Notes under the pieces: generated by a model
Told to the model about the DNA's origin: nothing
What the model saw: the letters and a program-made list of their open reading frames with translations, nothing else
The model's database searches: none
Source of the DNA: Nocardia acididurans
Lineage (GTDB): Bacteria > Actinomycetota > Actinomycetes > Mycobacteriales > Mycobacteriaceae
Reading direction: 5' to 3'
Length of the DNA: 56,676 bases
Assembly (NCBI RefSeq): GCF_016741815.1
Contig: NZ_JAERRJ010000023.1
Span: forward strand, 1 to 56,676
In this document: positions 33,945 through 41,072 of the stretch, in pieces
Position numbering within the stretch: position 1 is the first letter of the stretch
How the letters are laid out: each line of letters begins with the position of its first letter
Program-made: the position numbers and the translations under genes

Positions 33945-35231
33945 TCACATGAAGTATCTGACCCATACATAACCCCACGCCAGTGTGGTGCTCAAGATCG
34001 TGACGACGATTCCCGGTTTGGTGAACTGCCAGAACGAGATCGGATGTCCAGAGCGCTTCGCGATGCCGAGCGCGACCACATTGGCGCTGGCGGCCACAGC
34101 CGTACCGTTTCCGCCGAAGTCCGCGCCGAAGGCGAAGGCCCACCAAAGCCCTTGGCCGTGCACGGGGTTGGAGGTTTGGGCGACGAGTTCCTCGACAGCC
34201 GGTGCGGTGGTGGCGGTGTAGGGGATGTTGTCGACGAAGGCGCCGATCACGGCGGATCCGAAGATGATGGTGGTCATGGCGACGAGCTGGTTGTCGCCGA
34301 ACGCGGAGATGGCGAAGGAACCGAGGGCGTCGATGACGCCGGTGTGCACGAGGCCGGCGACCATGACGAACAGTCCGGCGAAGAACACGAGGGTGGGCCA
34401 TTCGACTTCGGCGAGGACATCACTCACATCCAGGCCGGAGACCAGCAGCATGACCCCCGCCCCCACCAGAGCGACGATGGACGGGGCGACGTGCAGCACG
34501 GAGTGCAGGCCGAATCCGATGACCACGCCGAACAGCACGATAGAGGAACGGACCAGTAGCTGTGGGTCTTTGATAGCGCGCCGTTCCTGCAGCGCGAGCA
34601 CGGTCGCGGAGTCCTGGTGATTGTGGCGCAGGGAAGTGCGGAACAGCAGCCTGGTGAAGACCACGAACAAGATGAAGATCACCACGACCGCGGGCGCCAT
34701 GTGGATGAGGAAGTCGTTGAAGCTCAACCCCGCTCGGCTACCGATTATGATGTTGGGCGGATCGCCGATGAGGGTTGCGGCACCGCCGATATTGGCGGCC
34801 AGCACCTCGGCGATGAGAAACGGCTGCGCGGGGATGCGCAGCCGATCGCACACCACGATGGTGACCGGGGCGACGAGCATAATGATCGTGACGTTGTCCA
34901 ATAGCGGCGACGCGATCGCGGTGATCAGCATCAGCATGACCATGAGCCGGAACGGGCTGCCCTTGGACCGCTTGGCCGCCCAAATGGCGAGGAAGTCGAA
35001 AACCCCTGTCTGCTTGATGATTCCGACGATGATCATCATGCCGAGTAGTAGGAAGATGACGTTCCAGTCGATGCCCTCGTGCTCGGAGTAGAACACCTTC
35101 TCGCCGGGCGTCAGGCCGAGCACAGTCATGAGTCCAGCGGCGATGAGAACCACCTTGACCTTGTCCGCGCGTTCGGTGGCGATGAACCAGAACGCGCCGA
35201 CAAAGATGGTCAGTGCGATCAGCCCGTCCAT
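33945..35231 (-). CDS. ArsB/NhaD-type ion transporter
   Basis: A 428-residue permease with about 11-12 membrane helices from ATG 35231. The ion transporter superfamily signatures are present: ASPLLDNVTIIMLVAPVTIV, IGGAATLIGDPPNIIIGS with the GDPPN motif, and a second repeat AFVDNIPYTATTAPAVEELV with GADFGGNGTAVAASANVVAL. Both arsenite exporters and NhaD Na+/H+ antiporters share these motifs. No arsenic genes are near. It is co-directional with a CBS protein and a KhtT-like domain gene, so a regulated cation/proton exchanger is the better guess. Confidence 0.88.
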   Translation of the reverse strand: MDGLIALTIFVGAFWFIATERADKVKVVLIAAGLMTVLGLTPGEKVFYSEHEGIDWNVIFLLLGMMIIVGIIKQTGVFDFLAIWAAKRSKGSPFRLMVMLMLITAIASPLLDNVTIIMLVAPVTIVVCDRLRIPAQPFLIAEVLAANIGGAATLIGDPPNIIIGSRAGLSFNDFLIHMAPAVVVIFILFVVFTRLLFRTSLRHNHQDSATVLALQERRAIKDPQLLVRSSIVLFGVVIGFGLHSVLHVAPSIVALVGAGVMLLVSGLDVSDVLAEVEWPTLVFFAGLFVMVAGLVHTGVIDALGSFAISAFGDNQLVAMTTIIFGSAVIGAFVDNIPYTATTAPAVEELVAQTSNPVHGQGLWWAFAFGADFGGNGTAVAASANVVALGIAKRSGHPISFWQFTKPGIVVTILSTTLAWGYVWVRYFM

Positions 35232-35273
35232 CGGCGGGCTGCCTTTCTCGCGGAGATCGGCTGCCGCACAGGA

Positions 35274-35792
35274 TCATTGGTCATCATCGGGTCCTGCGAC
35301 AGCCAGACTCGCCAGGAGTCTTTCCAGGGTGACCGCGCCCACGAGTGTGCGTTTCGCATCGACGACGGCGACGAGCGGGCTGTGTCGGTGCGCCATGAGC
35401 GCGGCGATTTCCAGCAACGTGGCATCGGGCCGCACCGAAGCGGGTTTCGCGCTCTGCGCGGGGAGGCAGTCACCGACGGTGCGACTGCCGGGGACCTGCC
35501 AGAACAGGTCGGCATGTACCTCGTCGATGGTGCGGGCCAGCGCTGGATCGGATTGATACGAGCTGGGAATGGCCAGGCGCAGGACCTGGGTGCCCGGCAG
35601 TACCGCGATGGGCCTGCCGGCGTCATCCACGACGATGATTCCGGGCAGTCGCTTCACCACCATCAACCGGACGGCCTTGGCGACCGGGTCGCCCACCCGG
35701 ATCGTGGGCAGGGAGATGGCTATCTCGTGTGCTTGCATGGTGTCGCTCCATTGCCGACGTGCGTTGGTCGCCACGATGTCCCCGGTGGTCAT
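35274..35792 (-). CDS. CBS-domain pair protein
   Basis: A 172-residue protein. The ATG 35792 overlaps the stop of the upstream gene as ATGA. An ATG at 35738 with GGAG eight bases ahead is an alternative that trims 18 residues. Two CBS motifs are visible: ISLPTIRVGDPVAKAVRLMV with LPGIIVVDDAGRPIAVLPGT, and ASVRPDATLLEIAALMAHRH with SPLVAVVDAKRTLVGAVTLE. CBS pairs bind adenosine nucleotides or c-di-AMP and gate transporters. It lies 42 bases before the ArsB/NhaD permease gene, which it probably regulates. Confidence 0.88.
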   Translation of the reverse strand: MTTGDIVATNARRQWSDTMQAHEIAISLPTIRVGDPVAKAVRLMVVKRLPGIIVVDDAGRPIAVLPGTQVLRLAIPSSYQSDPALARTIDEVHADLFWQVPGSRTVGDCLPAQSAKPASVRPDATLLEIAALMAHRHSPLVAVVDAKRTLVGAVTLERLLASLAVAGPDDDQ

Positions 35793-36070
35793 GATGTCGG
35801 GGCCTGTCCGTGCGTGAGTCGCGCCAGCAGTTGTTCCAGCCGGGCGACGCGATCGGTGATCGAGGTGCTGTGCAGCAGTTGGGCGCACTCGTCGGCCTCG
35901 TCGGCATCGAGCAGGATGTCGGCGTAGGGCTCGTCGGCTTGCTCGGAGCTGTAGAACATGACGTGCTTGCGGCCGTTCGCCTCGGACAGCACCGCGAAGT
36001 GAGCTCCGCTTCGTGTGCGCAGATGATGTACTACACCCAGTCCGGGGACGGTCGTACGCTCGACCTGCAT
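35789..36070 (-). CDS. Stand-alone KhtT N-terminal domain protein
   Basis: A 93-residue protein from ATG 36070. TTVPGLGVVHHLRTRSGAHF, then NGRKHVMFYSSEQADEPYAD and LLDADEADECAQLLH, match in order the N-terminal domain of KhtT (PGIGV..., DGTIDLIV..., LSGPEATVLANLL). The RCK-C half is missing and is replaced by a short helix (DRVARLEQLLARLTHG). Stop and start of the next gene overlap as ATGA. So a KhtT-N protein and a CBS protein are split genes that together may replace a full KhtT for the downstream permease. That is inference. Confidence 0.7.
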   Translation of the reverse strand: MQVERTTVPGLGVVHHLRTRSGAHFAVLSEANGRKHVMFYSSEQADEPYADILLDADEADECAQLLHSTSITDRVARLEQLLARLTHGQAPTS

Positions 36071-36213
36071 CCCGAACACCTCCCACCGATATCGACCGAA
36101 CCTTGAATGCCTAAGAGTTTTCGGTGAACGGGGGCGTTCCACTATCGGGGCGGAACCCCATCTTGGGCAGGCACGTGGGGGCGTTCGTCCCGTCCAAATG
36201 GGGGCTGGACTGT

Positions 36214-37260
36214 ATGGACAGCAATTTCAACGATGGCGAGAATGACCGGATGGACCATCGCACCGGAGGGCTGGGCCACCTGCTCCGCCATACGCGTACC
36301 CCAGTCGGTGCGTTGTTCCGGCGGATCATCTTGATCAACGGGCTGGTGTTCACCTTCGGGACGTTGGTGTTGGCGTTGTCGCCGGCGACTGTGTCGTCAC
36401 GGGTGCGGCTCACCGAGATCCCGGTGCTGCTGATCGGGTTGGCGGTGATGCTGGGCGCCAACGCGATCTTGTTGCGCCGGAGCTTGTCGCCGCTGGATCG
36501 GCTGATCGCCTCGATGCACCGGTTCGATCCGCTGCGCCGCAACGACCGCATCGACGACATCGACAACGGCGACCTCGGGCATGTGATCGATTCGTTCAAT
36601 GCGATGACCGAACGGCTGGAATCGGAGCGCACCGCCTCCAGTGCGGCCGCGCTGGCCGCACAGGAGGGCGAGCGTCGGCGCATCGCGCGCGAGCTACATG
36701 ACGAGATCGGCCAGAGCCTGACCGTGGCCCTGCTGTCGATGAAGCGGGCTGTCGACAAAGCACCGGCGGAGATCGCCGCGGAGTTGGGGGGCGCGCAGGA
36801 AGCCGTGCGATTGTGCCTCGACGAAGTACGCGGCATCGCCCGCAGATTGCGTCCGGATGTTCTTGACGATCTGGGGTTGCACAGTGCGTTGGCCGCCCTC
36901 TGTCACGAGTTCTCGACTACCGCGGGAATTCTCGTGTCCCGTGAGGTGGACCGATCCCTCGACCGGTTGAATCCCGACGTCGAGTTGGTCTGCTACCGAG
37001 TGGCGCAGGAGTGTCTGACCAATACGGTCCGGCACTCCGGCGCGAGCCGGGTGACGGTCGGATTGCAGGTGAAAGCAGATGTGCTGGAACTGTGCATAAT
37101 CGACAACGGATGTGGCGGAGTCTCCAGGGAAGGGGCGGGAATTCGGGGTATGCGCGAGCGAGCGCTGCTCATCGACGCGACACTCACCATGAACTCCCCG
37201 CCCGGGATCGGCACCGACGTCCGGCTGCGAGTTGGCTACGACACCGCTAGGAGCGTCTGA
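36214..37260 (+). CDS. Sensor histidine kinase, NarL-type system
   Basis: A 348-residue membrane kinase from ATG 36214 (ATG 36250 is an alternative; an open frame reaches 36124). Two helices (LFRRIILINGLVFTFGTLVL and TEIPVLLIGLAVMLGANAIL) enclose only a short loop, so there is no large outer sensor domain. A HAMP-like linker follows, then the HisKA_3 H-box ERRRIARELHDEIGQSLTVA, the N-box YRVAQECLTNTVRHSGASRV and G-boxes DNGCGG and IRGMRERALLIDATL. Its stop overlaps the response regulator start (TGATG). It is divergent from the KhtT-N/CBS/permease operon, a possible target. Confidence 0.93.
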   Translation: MDSNFNDGENDRMDHRTGGLGHLLRHTRTPVGALFRRIILINGLVFTFGTLVLALSPATVSSRVRLTEIPVLLIGLAVMLGANAILLRRSLSPLDRLIASMHRFDPLRRNDRIDDIDNGDLGHVIDSFNAMTERLESERTASSAAALAAQEGERRRIARELHDEIGQSLTVALLSMKRAVDKAPAEIAAELGGAQEAVRLCLDEVRGIARRLRPDVLDDLGLHSALAALCHEFSTTAGILVSREVDRSLDRLNPDVELVCYRVAQECLTNTVRHSGASRVTVGLQVKADVLELCIIDNGCGGVSREGAGIRGMRERALLIDATLTMNSPPGIGTDVRLRVGYDTARSV

Positions 37261-37919
37261 TGACCGTCCCGGCTATCGCCCGGATTCTGCTCGCCGACGA
37301 TCACGCGCTGGTGCGCAGCGGACTACGCATGATCCTCGATGCCGAACCCGACCTCACCGTGGTCGCCGAGGCGGCCAATGGGCAGGAGGCCCTCGACCGG
37401 CTGGCCGAAGTGCCCGTGGATCTCGCCATCCTGGATATCGCCATGCCGCGGATGACCGGCATTCAGGCCGCACGCGAGATCAGCCGGACTGCGTCGGGCG
37501 TGCGAATCCTCATGCTCTCGATGTATGACAACGAGCAGTACTTCTTCGAATCCCTCAAAGTCGGCGCCTCGGGTTACGTCCTCAAATCAGTTGCCGATCA
37601 AGATCTGATCGAAGCATGCCGCGCCACCATGCGCGGCGAACCGTTTCTCTACCCGGGCGCGGCCACCGCCCTGATCCGTGACTACCTCCAGCGCGTACGC
37701 AGCGGATCGACGCTGCCCGACACCATCCTCACGCCACGAGAGGAGGAGGTGCTCAAACTCGTCGCCGAGGGACATTCGACCCGCGAGATCGCCGAATCGC
37801 TGGTCATCAGCGCCAAGACGGTGGACCGTCACCGCACCAACATCCTGTCCAAACTCGACCTGCGGGACCGAACCGCGTTGACCCGTTACGCAATTCGCGC
37901 GGGCCTGATCGAACCATGA
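37260..37919 (+). CDS. NarL/FixJ-type response regulator
   Basis: A 219-residue protein: receiver domain with acidic pair in RILLADDHALVRSGLRMILD, the phosphorylated aspartate D59 in DLAILDIAMPRMTGIQAA, the switch threonine replaced by serine in MLSMYDNEQ, and lysine in YVLKSVADQDLIEA. The LuxR helix-turn-helix is LTPREEEVLKLVAEGHSTRE with IAESLVISAKTVDRHRTNIL. Coupled to the kinase gene by overlapping TGATG. Confidence 0.96.
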   Translation: MTVPAIARILLADDHALVRSGLRMILDAEPDLTVVAEAANGQEALDRLAEVPVDLAILDIAMPRMTGIQAAREISRTASGVRILMLSMYDNEQYFFESLKVGASGYVLKSVADQDLIEACRATMRGEPFLYPGAATALIRDYLQRVRSGSTLPDTILTPREEEVLKLVAEGHSTREIAESLVISAKTVDRHRTNILSKLDLRDRTALTRYAIRAGLIEP

Positions 37920-37928
37920 CCGGACTGC

Positions 37929-38432
37929 TCACAGCGTTTCGGCGATACCGCTCATTTCCGGTAGCCGGACGAACAGCGGCCGGTGAACGGTTGAGCCCGA
38001 GGGATGGTCGTATCGGTGCCATCCGACCGAGGTCCAGAACTGGGTCGCGGCTTCGCTGAACGCGAGCAGGGGCCGGTCAGGATAGGTTCGACAGAGCAGA
38101 TCGACGACGGCTGTGCCGATGCCGCGATAGCGATATGTGGCGGACACCTCTATGAACTGAATCTCGAGCGCATCACTGGCGAGCCGTAGCGCCCCCGGGT
38201 AGTCACTGGTGTCCGCATCATCGCCCAGAGCTACTCGGGCAACCTCGGCACGGTCGAGATGAAACGATAGGTACTCGAACGAGTCGCCTTCGAACCGTGG
38301 CTCATTCCACCACGACGGCTCGAAACCCGCGTTCGGCTCGAAGGGATGCCAGGCATAGCGGCCATGATCAGGCCGGCGTTCTCGCACGGTCAGGGTCAGC
38401 GACGAACAAGTCATCCGAGGAGCTGTCGTCAC
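37929..38432 (-). CDS. GNAT-family N-acetyltransferase
   Basis: A 167-residue protein from GTG 38432, overlapping the zinc-ribbon stop as GTGA; ATG 38414 is an alternative. The acetyl-CoA-binding motif A is FIEVSATYRYRGIGTAVVDL (YRGIGT loop), followed by the motif B-like region PLLAFSEAATQFWTSVGWHR. Substrate unknown. Co-translation with the zinc-ribbon protein suggests a shared task. Confidence 0.85.
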   Translation of the reverse strand: MTTAPRMTCSSLTLTVRERRPDHGRYAWHPFEPNAGFEPSWWNEPRFEGDSFEYLSFHLDRAEVARVALGDDADTSDYPGALRLASDALEIQFIEVSATYRYRGIGTAVVDLLCRTYPDRPLLAFSEAATQFWTSVGWHRYDHPSGSTVHRPLFVRLPEMSGIAETL

Positions 38433-38623
38433 CCAGCGTCACCTGTCGGGGCGGTGTACCTGCGGTACGGCGTCGAACTGGTGACAGCCACAAGAGACCG
38501 GGTGCGGCAGCGTGGGCACGCGTCATCGCCCGGGCTCAGTGCGGATGTTCGGCACAGCAAGCCGCAGTGGTAGCAGCGCAACAGCTGTCCTCGAAGCAGC
38601 GAGTTGAGCGGAGTCGATCGCAT
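38429..38623 (-). CDS. Small zinc-ribbon protein (paralogue of the one at 15.3 kb)
   Basis: A 64-residue protein. LLRGQLLRCYHCGLLCR and ACPRCRTRSL reproduce the cysteine layout of the 15344-15520 protein. ATG 38623 has an ideal GAGGT six bases ahead, lying in the right arm of a 14-base palindrome; an ATG at 38635 inside the palindrome lacks a site. Coupled by GTGA to a GNAT gene. Function unknown. Confidence 0.65.
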   Translation of the reverse strand: MRSTPLNSLLRGQLLRCYHCGLLCRTSALSPGDDACPRCRTRSLVAVTSSTPYRRYTAPTGDAG

Positions 38624-38628
38624 CAGGT

Positions 38629-38664
38629 ACCTCATTGTTTGCGCAGTTTAGCAAACAATGAGGT
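38629..38664. promoter_or_regulatory. 14-base perfect palindrome overlapping the ribosome binding site
   Basis: ACCTCATTGTTTGC (38629-38642) and GCAAACAATGAGGT (38651-38664) pair exactly around an 8-base centre. Read on the gene's strand the centre gives TTGCTAA...GCGCAA, sharing the half-site of the dyad at 15300-15315. The Shine-Dalgarno GAGGT of the zinc-ribbon gene is the end of one arm, so the element may act as a repressor site, as an RNA hairpin hiding the ribosome site, or both. Confidence 0.75.
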
Positions 38665-38710
38665 AGTGACTTCGGATTCCTGTAGCGGCTGCCCGGCAAG
38701 CGGCGGTGAT

Positions 38711-39205
38711 CTACCGGCGAGCTCGGGAGCGGACGAAGTCCACCAGTTCCGGGGGTACGAGTCCGGCGGGAAGCACCGAATCCCGGGCACCGGTGAGCAG
38801 GACGGTATTGCCCTGGAGGGCGACCTGGTGGACTTCGGCGAAGGCGATTCGCCAGTGCTTGGACGAACTGTGAACGTGAAGGGAGAAGTAGTGGTAGTGA
38901 GCGACCATCGGCGTGCCAGGCGGAGCGCAGATACCCTGTGGCGCCTCCCGTTTGAGTAGGGGCTCGAGCCAGATGAAGGGGACCAGCACCAGGGACAGCA
39001 GCAGGGCGAAGGCGTAGGCGTCGGCCGCTGCGGACCCGCCCTCGCGCACGAACGCGATCACCGCGATGACAACAGGGATGCAGGTCGGGGTCAACCAGGT
39101 GTGCGGGGATCGCAACCAGCGCGTCGCGACGGACCATCGCACCTCAGTCGCTACGGCGGGGTCGGCGACCCAGCGCACCTCGGCAAGGGGATCGGTGAGG
39201 TGCAT
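38711..39205 (-). CDS. Membrane protein with PH/YcxB-like domain
   Basis: A 164-residue protein from ATG 39205. An N-terminal polar part (VRWVADPAVATEVRWSVATR) is followed by two membrane segments (LTPTCIPVVIAVIAFVREG and YAFALLLSLVLVPFIWLEPL). Its C-terminal beta-rich region (HYHYFSLHVHSSSKHWRIAF, HQVALQGNTVLLTGARDSVL) resembles YcxB-like bacterial PH domains. The preceding gene on the strand has the same general layout. Function unknown. Confidence 0.65.
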   Translation of the reverse strand: MHLTDPLAEVRWVADPAVATEVRWSVATRWLRSPHTWLTPTCIPVVIAVIAFVREGGSAAADAYAFALLLSLVLVPFIWLEPLLKREAPQGICAPPGTPMVAHYHYFSLHVHSSSKHWRIAFAEVHQVALQGNTVLLTGARDSVLPAGLVPPELVDFVRSRARR

Positions 39206-39250
39206 CGTCCTAGCACTCCTTGCGTGTCGACTGTGGCGGATGGAGGGTGG

Positions 39251-40315
39251 TCAGCGGCGCGAGCGCAGCACCGCGGCCAGCGCGACGGCGAGGGCCACTC
39301 CGAGCAGTCCCGCACGAGTGCGAGATCGGTTGCGAGTGAGCGCTTTCCGGCGTGTCGGACGAGAGCGGAGGACCTGCGGGGGATCGGGCGGCGGCGTGGC
39401 TGCGATCAGGTCGGCGAGTTGACGGCTTGCCGCCCAGCGGGCTTCGTGTGGCGGGGGCGTGAGCATGGCGGCCAGTTGCCGACCGGTCAGGGTGGCTCGG
39501 TGCGCGGGGTTGTCGCGCAGGTGGATGAGTGTGGACAGTAGCGCGCTCGGGTCCACGCCGAAAACCCAGGCGGGAACGCGCCACGGTCCGTCGGTCCCTC
39601 GGGGCGGCAGCCAATCTCGCGGCGCGCGCGGATCGCCGGGCAGGGGCCGGGCCCGCAGCGCGGTTCGAGGGCAGTGCAGGGCGAGGGCTGGGCTGGGCTG
39701 GTACTGCCCCACCGCCACACGAGACGGTGCCACGCAGTCGAGTGCCGACCACGGTATCTCCCAATCGCAGCGCTGGGTGGCAATGCGAAGACCTTTGGGG
39801 GACAACGAAAGTCGCGAGCGCTGTAATCGAGGAAAGAACGGCGCGCTCAGAACCACCATGCCCGCCATGGTTGCTCCGTAAAGGAGCATCTCGCCGTCGC
39901 CGATTGCCACTGCTCGCCAGCTCACCGCGATGCCCATCAGCAACAACCCGCCGAAGATATCGTGTGCCACCGTCCATCTGTGCCCGCGCAGGACCAGAAC
40001 GGGACCGGGGAGCTGCTCGATCCGAGGCCGGTGCCGGCGCCATTCCTCGAAGCTGCCCGCGGCGACCATCCAAGCGATGGCGAGAGTGATCACGCCCAGC
40101 GGCAGCGGTCCGGTGCTGCCGCCCAGCACGTTGTACGCGAGAATGCCGAGTCCGGTGAGCAGCAAGGCGCCAGCCCCCACCGCACACCACTTTTCGGATT
40201 CCGAGTTCTGTGGCCACCCGCACAACCACCGAAAGCCGGGCGGTGTATCGGGACCGCCCGGCACCGAGGGAAGCGAATCGGATTCGTGCGACACAGTCAT
40301 GGCGATCTTGTCCAT
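39251..40315 (-). CDS. Membrane protein with PH-like domain
   Basis: A 354-residue protein (ATG 40315; ATG 40300 alternative). It has two hairpins of membrane helices (WCAVGAGALLLTGLGILAYN, PLGVITLAIAWMVAAGSFEE; HDIFGGLLLMGIAVSWRAVA, GATMAGMVVLSAPFFPRL). A beta-rich PH-like part follows (SLSPKGLRIATQRCDWEIPW), then a proline-rich stretch and a last basic, hydrophobic C-terminus (TRAGLLGVALAVALAAVLRS). No enzyme motif. Probably co-expressed with the gene 45 bases downstream. Confidence 0.6.
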   Translation of the reverse strand: MDKIAMTVSHESDSLPSVPGGPDTPPGFRWLCGWPQNSESEKWCAVGAGALLLTGLGILAYNVLGGSTGPLPLGVITLAIAWMVAAGSFEEWRRHRPRIEQLPGPVLVLRGHRWTVAHDIFGGLLLMGIAVSWRAVAIGDGEMLLYGATMAGMVVLSAPFFPRLQRSRLSLSPKGLRIATQRCDWEIPWSALDCVAPSRVAVGQYQPSPALALHCPRTALRARPLPGDPRAPRDWLPPRGTDGPWRVPAWVFGVDPSALLSTLIHLRDNPAHRATLTGRQLAAMLTPPPHEARWAASRQLADLIAATPPPDPPQVLRSRPTRRKALTRNRSRTRAGLLGVALAVALAAVLRSRR

Positions 40316-40524
40316 CTTACGTCGAAATTGGTGCCTACCTTGACATTTCGGGGGAAATGTCGGGGCGATATCACGCCTGGAATCTCAGTGATCACCGCGG
40401 AACTCAGCGCGGCAAACGCACCGATCATCGTCAGCACGCCGACAATCACGGCAATGGGCTTCGGATCGGCCCGACTCGTCGTTGGAATCGGTTGATAGGC
40501 ATGCCTGGGCTGTGGCCGATGCAC
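40297..40524 (-). CDS. Possible small membrane protein
   Basis: A 75-residue frame from GTG 40524 whose end overlaps the next start by 19 bases. One clear hydrophobic helix (PIAVIVGVLTMIGAFAALSS) lies between a proline-rich N-terminus and a short C-terminus. It fills an otherwise empty gap in a run of co-directional genes, which supports it. There is no recognised family and no strong ribosome site. Confidence 0.4.
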   Translation of the reverse strand: MHRPQPRHAYQPIPTTSRADPKPIAVIVGVLTMIGAFAALSSAVITEIPGVISPRHFPRNVKVGTNFDVRWTRSP

Positions 40525-40565
40525 TGTTCCCCTGGATTCGTTTCCTTACGGCTCGAGACTGTAGA

Positions 40566-41045
40566 TCATGGGGCGCAGCCGAACTCGATCGATGCTGTGA
40601 CGAAGCGCGGGTATATCGCGAGGCGGCCGGTGCCCAGATCGAAGCCCTGGTAGGCGAGCGCGATCGGTCCGCCCATGGTGCCGTTGTCCACCAGGTCCAG
40701 TACCTCGTCGGGAAGCTGATCGGGCTGGCGGATGCACAGGTTCGGGAAGGTCAGCACGAGAGTGCGCGCGGTGTTGATCAGGGTGTCCGGTGTGACTCCG
40801 GGGCACCACACCGAGTCGGCGATGTCGTAGAGGAAACGCCGTTGGGGATCCTGCGCGCGGTCCGGGGCGGCGCCCTTGTCGGCGTATCCGGCTTGATGGA
40901 GAAGCCAGCGGCCGGAACAAGCCGGTTGTGTTCTGGTGGTAGTGGCCGCTGGTGCGCTGTTGTCTGTCTGTTGGTTCGGTGCGCCGCATGCCACGGTGAG
41001 GAGCACGGTGAGCACGATGAGCGTCGACATCCGGGGGCGAGGCAT
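40566..41045 (-). CDS. Lipoprotein
   Basis: A 159-residue protein from ATG 41045. A signal segment STLIVLTVLLTVACGAPNQ has a lipobox TVAC at about residues 17-20. The mature part has cysteines in ACSGRWLLHQAGY, VWCPGVTPDTLINTARTLVL, NLCIRQPDQLPDEVL and EFGCAP, suitable for two disulfides on the outer face. No family recognised. It begins 27 bases after the stop of the ATPase gene. Confidence 0.7.
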   Translation of the reverse strand: MPRPRMSTLIVLTVLLTVACGAPNQQTDNSAPAATTTRTQPACSGRWLLHQAGYADKGAAPDRAQDPQRRFLYDIADSVWCPGVTPDTLINTARTLVLTFPNLCIRQPDQLPDEVLDLVDNGTMGGPIALAYQGFDLGTGRLAIYPRFVTASIEFGCAP

Positions 41046-41072
41046 ATTCGTCCTGTTCGGGTGTGCGTCGAT

